Position numbers and translations under genes: made by a program. A DNA stretch of 6,285 nucleotides. Source: Oscillospiraceae bacterium. GTDB lineage: Bacteria > Bacillota_A > Clostridia > Saccharofermentanales > Saccharofermentanaceae. Under the pieces are notes generated by a model that saw only the letters and a program-made list of their open reading frames with translations, ran no database searches and was not told the origin of the DNA. The DNA lies in contig CADCPU010000096.1 of assembly GCA_902803365.1 (NCBI GenBank), forward strand, positions 1 through 6,285. Direction: 5' to 3'. Every line of letters begins with the position of its first letter. Within the stretch, counting starts at the first letter, position 1. Positions 5,534 through 6,285 of the stretch are shown piece by piece.

Positions 5534-5562
5534 AGTTTATAACTATAAACCACTCCTGTCAA
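5534..5562 (-). promoter_or_regulatory. Preserved sigma-A-type promoter of the blaI remnant
   Basis: On the minus strand, a perfect -35 TTGACA (5562-5557), a 17-base spacer and -10 TAAACT (5539-5534), the same -10 and spacer length as the live promoter at 4812-4840. A/T tracts upstream (5570-5600) resemble an UP element. Any transcript would run into the remnant and could end at the terminator at 4887-4924, giving an RNA of roughly 600 bases. Confidence 0.65.
5535..5550 (-). promoter_or_regulatory. Operator palindrome O1 over the remnant promoter
   Basis: GTTTATAACTATAAAC, a second perfect copy 25 bases (centre to centre) from the one at 5510, covering five of the six -10 bases and part of the spacer. 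Repressor bound here would block RNA polymerase directly. Confidence 0.7.
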
Positions 5563-5610
5563 TAGGGTAGAGAAAAAATTTTTAGCAGTTTTTTAAAAGA
5601 CCGAACAGAC

Positions 5611-5646
5611 AAAAAAATACCTTCAGCGATCTCTCACTGAAGGTAT
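5611..5646 (-). terminator. Intrinsic terminator of tRNA-Cys
   Basis: On the minus strand, ATACCTTCAG - 10-base loop - CTGAAGGTAT, a perfect 10-bp stem (5646-5617), runs straight into seven T (5617-5611). It starts four bases after the encoded CCA end of the tRNA. It may also end read-through from the transglutaminase-like gene, which has no terminator of its own. Confidence 0.9.
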
Positions 5647-5650
5647 CTGT

Positions 5651-5725
<75 letters not shown>

Positions 5726-5746
5726 GTTGCTAATTTCAACTCAGAT

Positions 5747-5775
5747 ATTATGCAAGAGAACGGCATTTTTGTCAA
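5747..5775 (-). promoter_or_regulatory. Promoter of tRNA-Cys
   Basis: On the minus strand, TTGACA (5775-5770), a 17-base spacer and CATAAT (5752-5747), a near-consensus sigma-A promoter. The start point would be near 5740, about 15 bases before the mature tRNA. It begins only six bases after the stop codon of the upstream gene. Confidence 0.8.
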
Positions 5776-5781
5776 GTAAAA

Positions 5782-6285
5782 TCATTCGTTTCCGGAAAGT
5801 TTATCAGGAAGATCATTCCAAAGGTCATTTAATGACTCGTGGCGCTTGTATTTCATGATGACAGTCCTGTCATGAGCTGCGTAGATAAAAGGCACGTCAT
5901 ACTCACCGAGGCCCGGATCCGTATAGAATGCGAGGCTCTCGTTTTCGGGGTCAGGGGAGAACTGCGCATCGACATCCTCGCGGTTGCCCCTGGCATCCAA
6001 CCTGATCCAGCCGCCGCATGCATCAAGATATGCAAAGACGAGAGCATGAAGGATCAAAGGCGAGTTCTCGTCGCCTGTCTCAAGCCTTAAGTACTGGTAA
6101 CCGATACCTGCAGGTATGTTATTGGCACGAAGGAGTGCGCAGAGAAGATCGGACTTGGCAAAGCAGAGTCCTTCCTTTTCTTCGAGCACGCGGGAAGCCT
6201 TGAGGACGACCTTGTCGGAACCTATATCATGAGAATGCTTTATCTCGTCTCTTACGAGCAGGAAGCACTGACGCGTGATCTCGAG
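5782..6285 (-). CDS. Transglutaminase-like superfamily protein, C-terminal part
   Basis: The open frame runs from the right window edge to the TGA at 5784-5782, giving 167 residues with the N-terminus outside. A GTG at 6189 is in frame, but the coding sequence clearly continues upstream of it (CFLLVRDEIKHSHDIGSDKV...), so it is not the start. The segment has the transglutaminase/protease fold triad: Cys41 in KEGLCFAKSDLLCALLRANN (37-56), His80 in LILHALVFAYLD (77-88) and Asp97 in WIRLDARGN (93-101), counted from the window edge. Bacterial proteins of this type may be hydrolases or cross-linking enzymes; the substrate is unknown. The visible part shows no membrane segment or signal. The gene reads toward tRNA-Cys and ends six bases before the tRNA promoter. 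The family call is strong; the specific role is not known. Confidence 0.85.
   Translation of the reverse strand, partial: LEITRQCFLLVRDEIKHSHDIGSDKVVLKASRVLEEKEGLCFAKSDLLCALLRANNIPAGIGYQYLRLETGDENSPLILHALVFAYLDACGGWIRLDARGNREDVDAQFSPDPENESLAFYTDPGLGEYDVPFIYAAHDRTVIMKYKRHESLNDLWNDLPDKLSGNE

Overview
The window reads as chromosomal DNA of an anaerobic Clostridia-type Firmicute (a Lachnospiraceae/Oscillospiraceae-like gut or rumen organism is my inference). The reasons are an acetyl-CoA carboxylase operon of clostridial type, an [FeFe]-hydrogenase maturase (HydE), a BlaI/M56 regulator-protease pair, strong AAGGAG-type ribosome binding sites and intrinsic terminators with U-tracts. Base composition is moderate in the genes and AT-rich in the regulatory gaps.

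Layout. Plus strand, 2-3122: the 3' end of accC (biotin carboxylase), a single-chain AccD-AccA carboxyltransferase fusion, a hairpin, then hydE. Minus strand, 4771-3138: a BlaI/MecI-family repressor followed by an M56 (BlaR1/MecR1-like) membrane metalloprotease. This operon converges on hydE, and a terminator hairpin contains the protease stop codon. From 4841 to 5610 there is no intact gene: an AT-rich palindrome, a 15-bp-stem terminator, about 330 bp of decayed sequence, and then the broken 3' half of a second blaI-like gene. That remnant still has its own promoter with two perfect operator palindromes. Minus strand, 5775-5611: tRNA-Cys(GCA) with its own promoter and terminator. Minus strand, 6285-5782: the C-terminal part of a transglutaminase-like protein that continues beyond the window.

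How the parts work together. AccC and the AccDA fusion supply malonyl-CoA for fatty acid synthesis. HydE matures the H-cluster of an [FeFe] hydrogenase encoded elsewhere. The BlaI/M56 pair should be an autoregulated sensor circuit: the repressor binds GTTTATA-N2-TATAAAC palindromes over its own promoter, and the protease relieves repression on an unknown envelope signal. The M56 protein has no penicillin-binding sensor domain and ends in a long acidic tail. The most unusual element is the derelict second copy at 5257-5562: its coding part is dead and its DNA-binding half is missing, but its promoter and twin operators look better preserved than those of the live gene. I see no wholly new system; this operator-rich relic and the single-chain AccDA are the items most worth checking.
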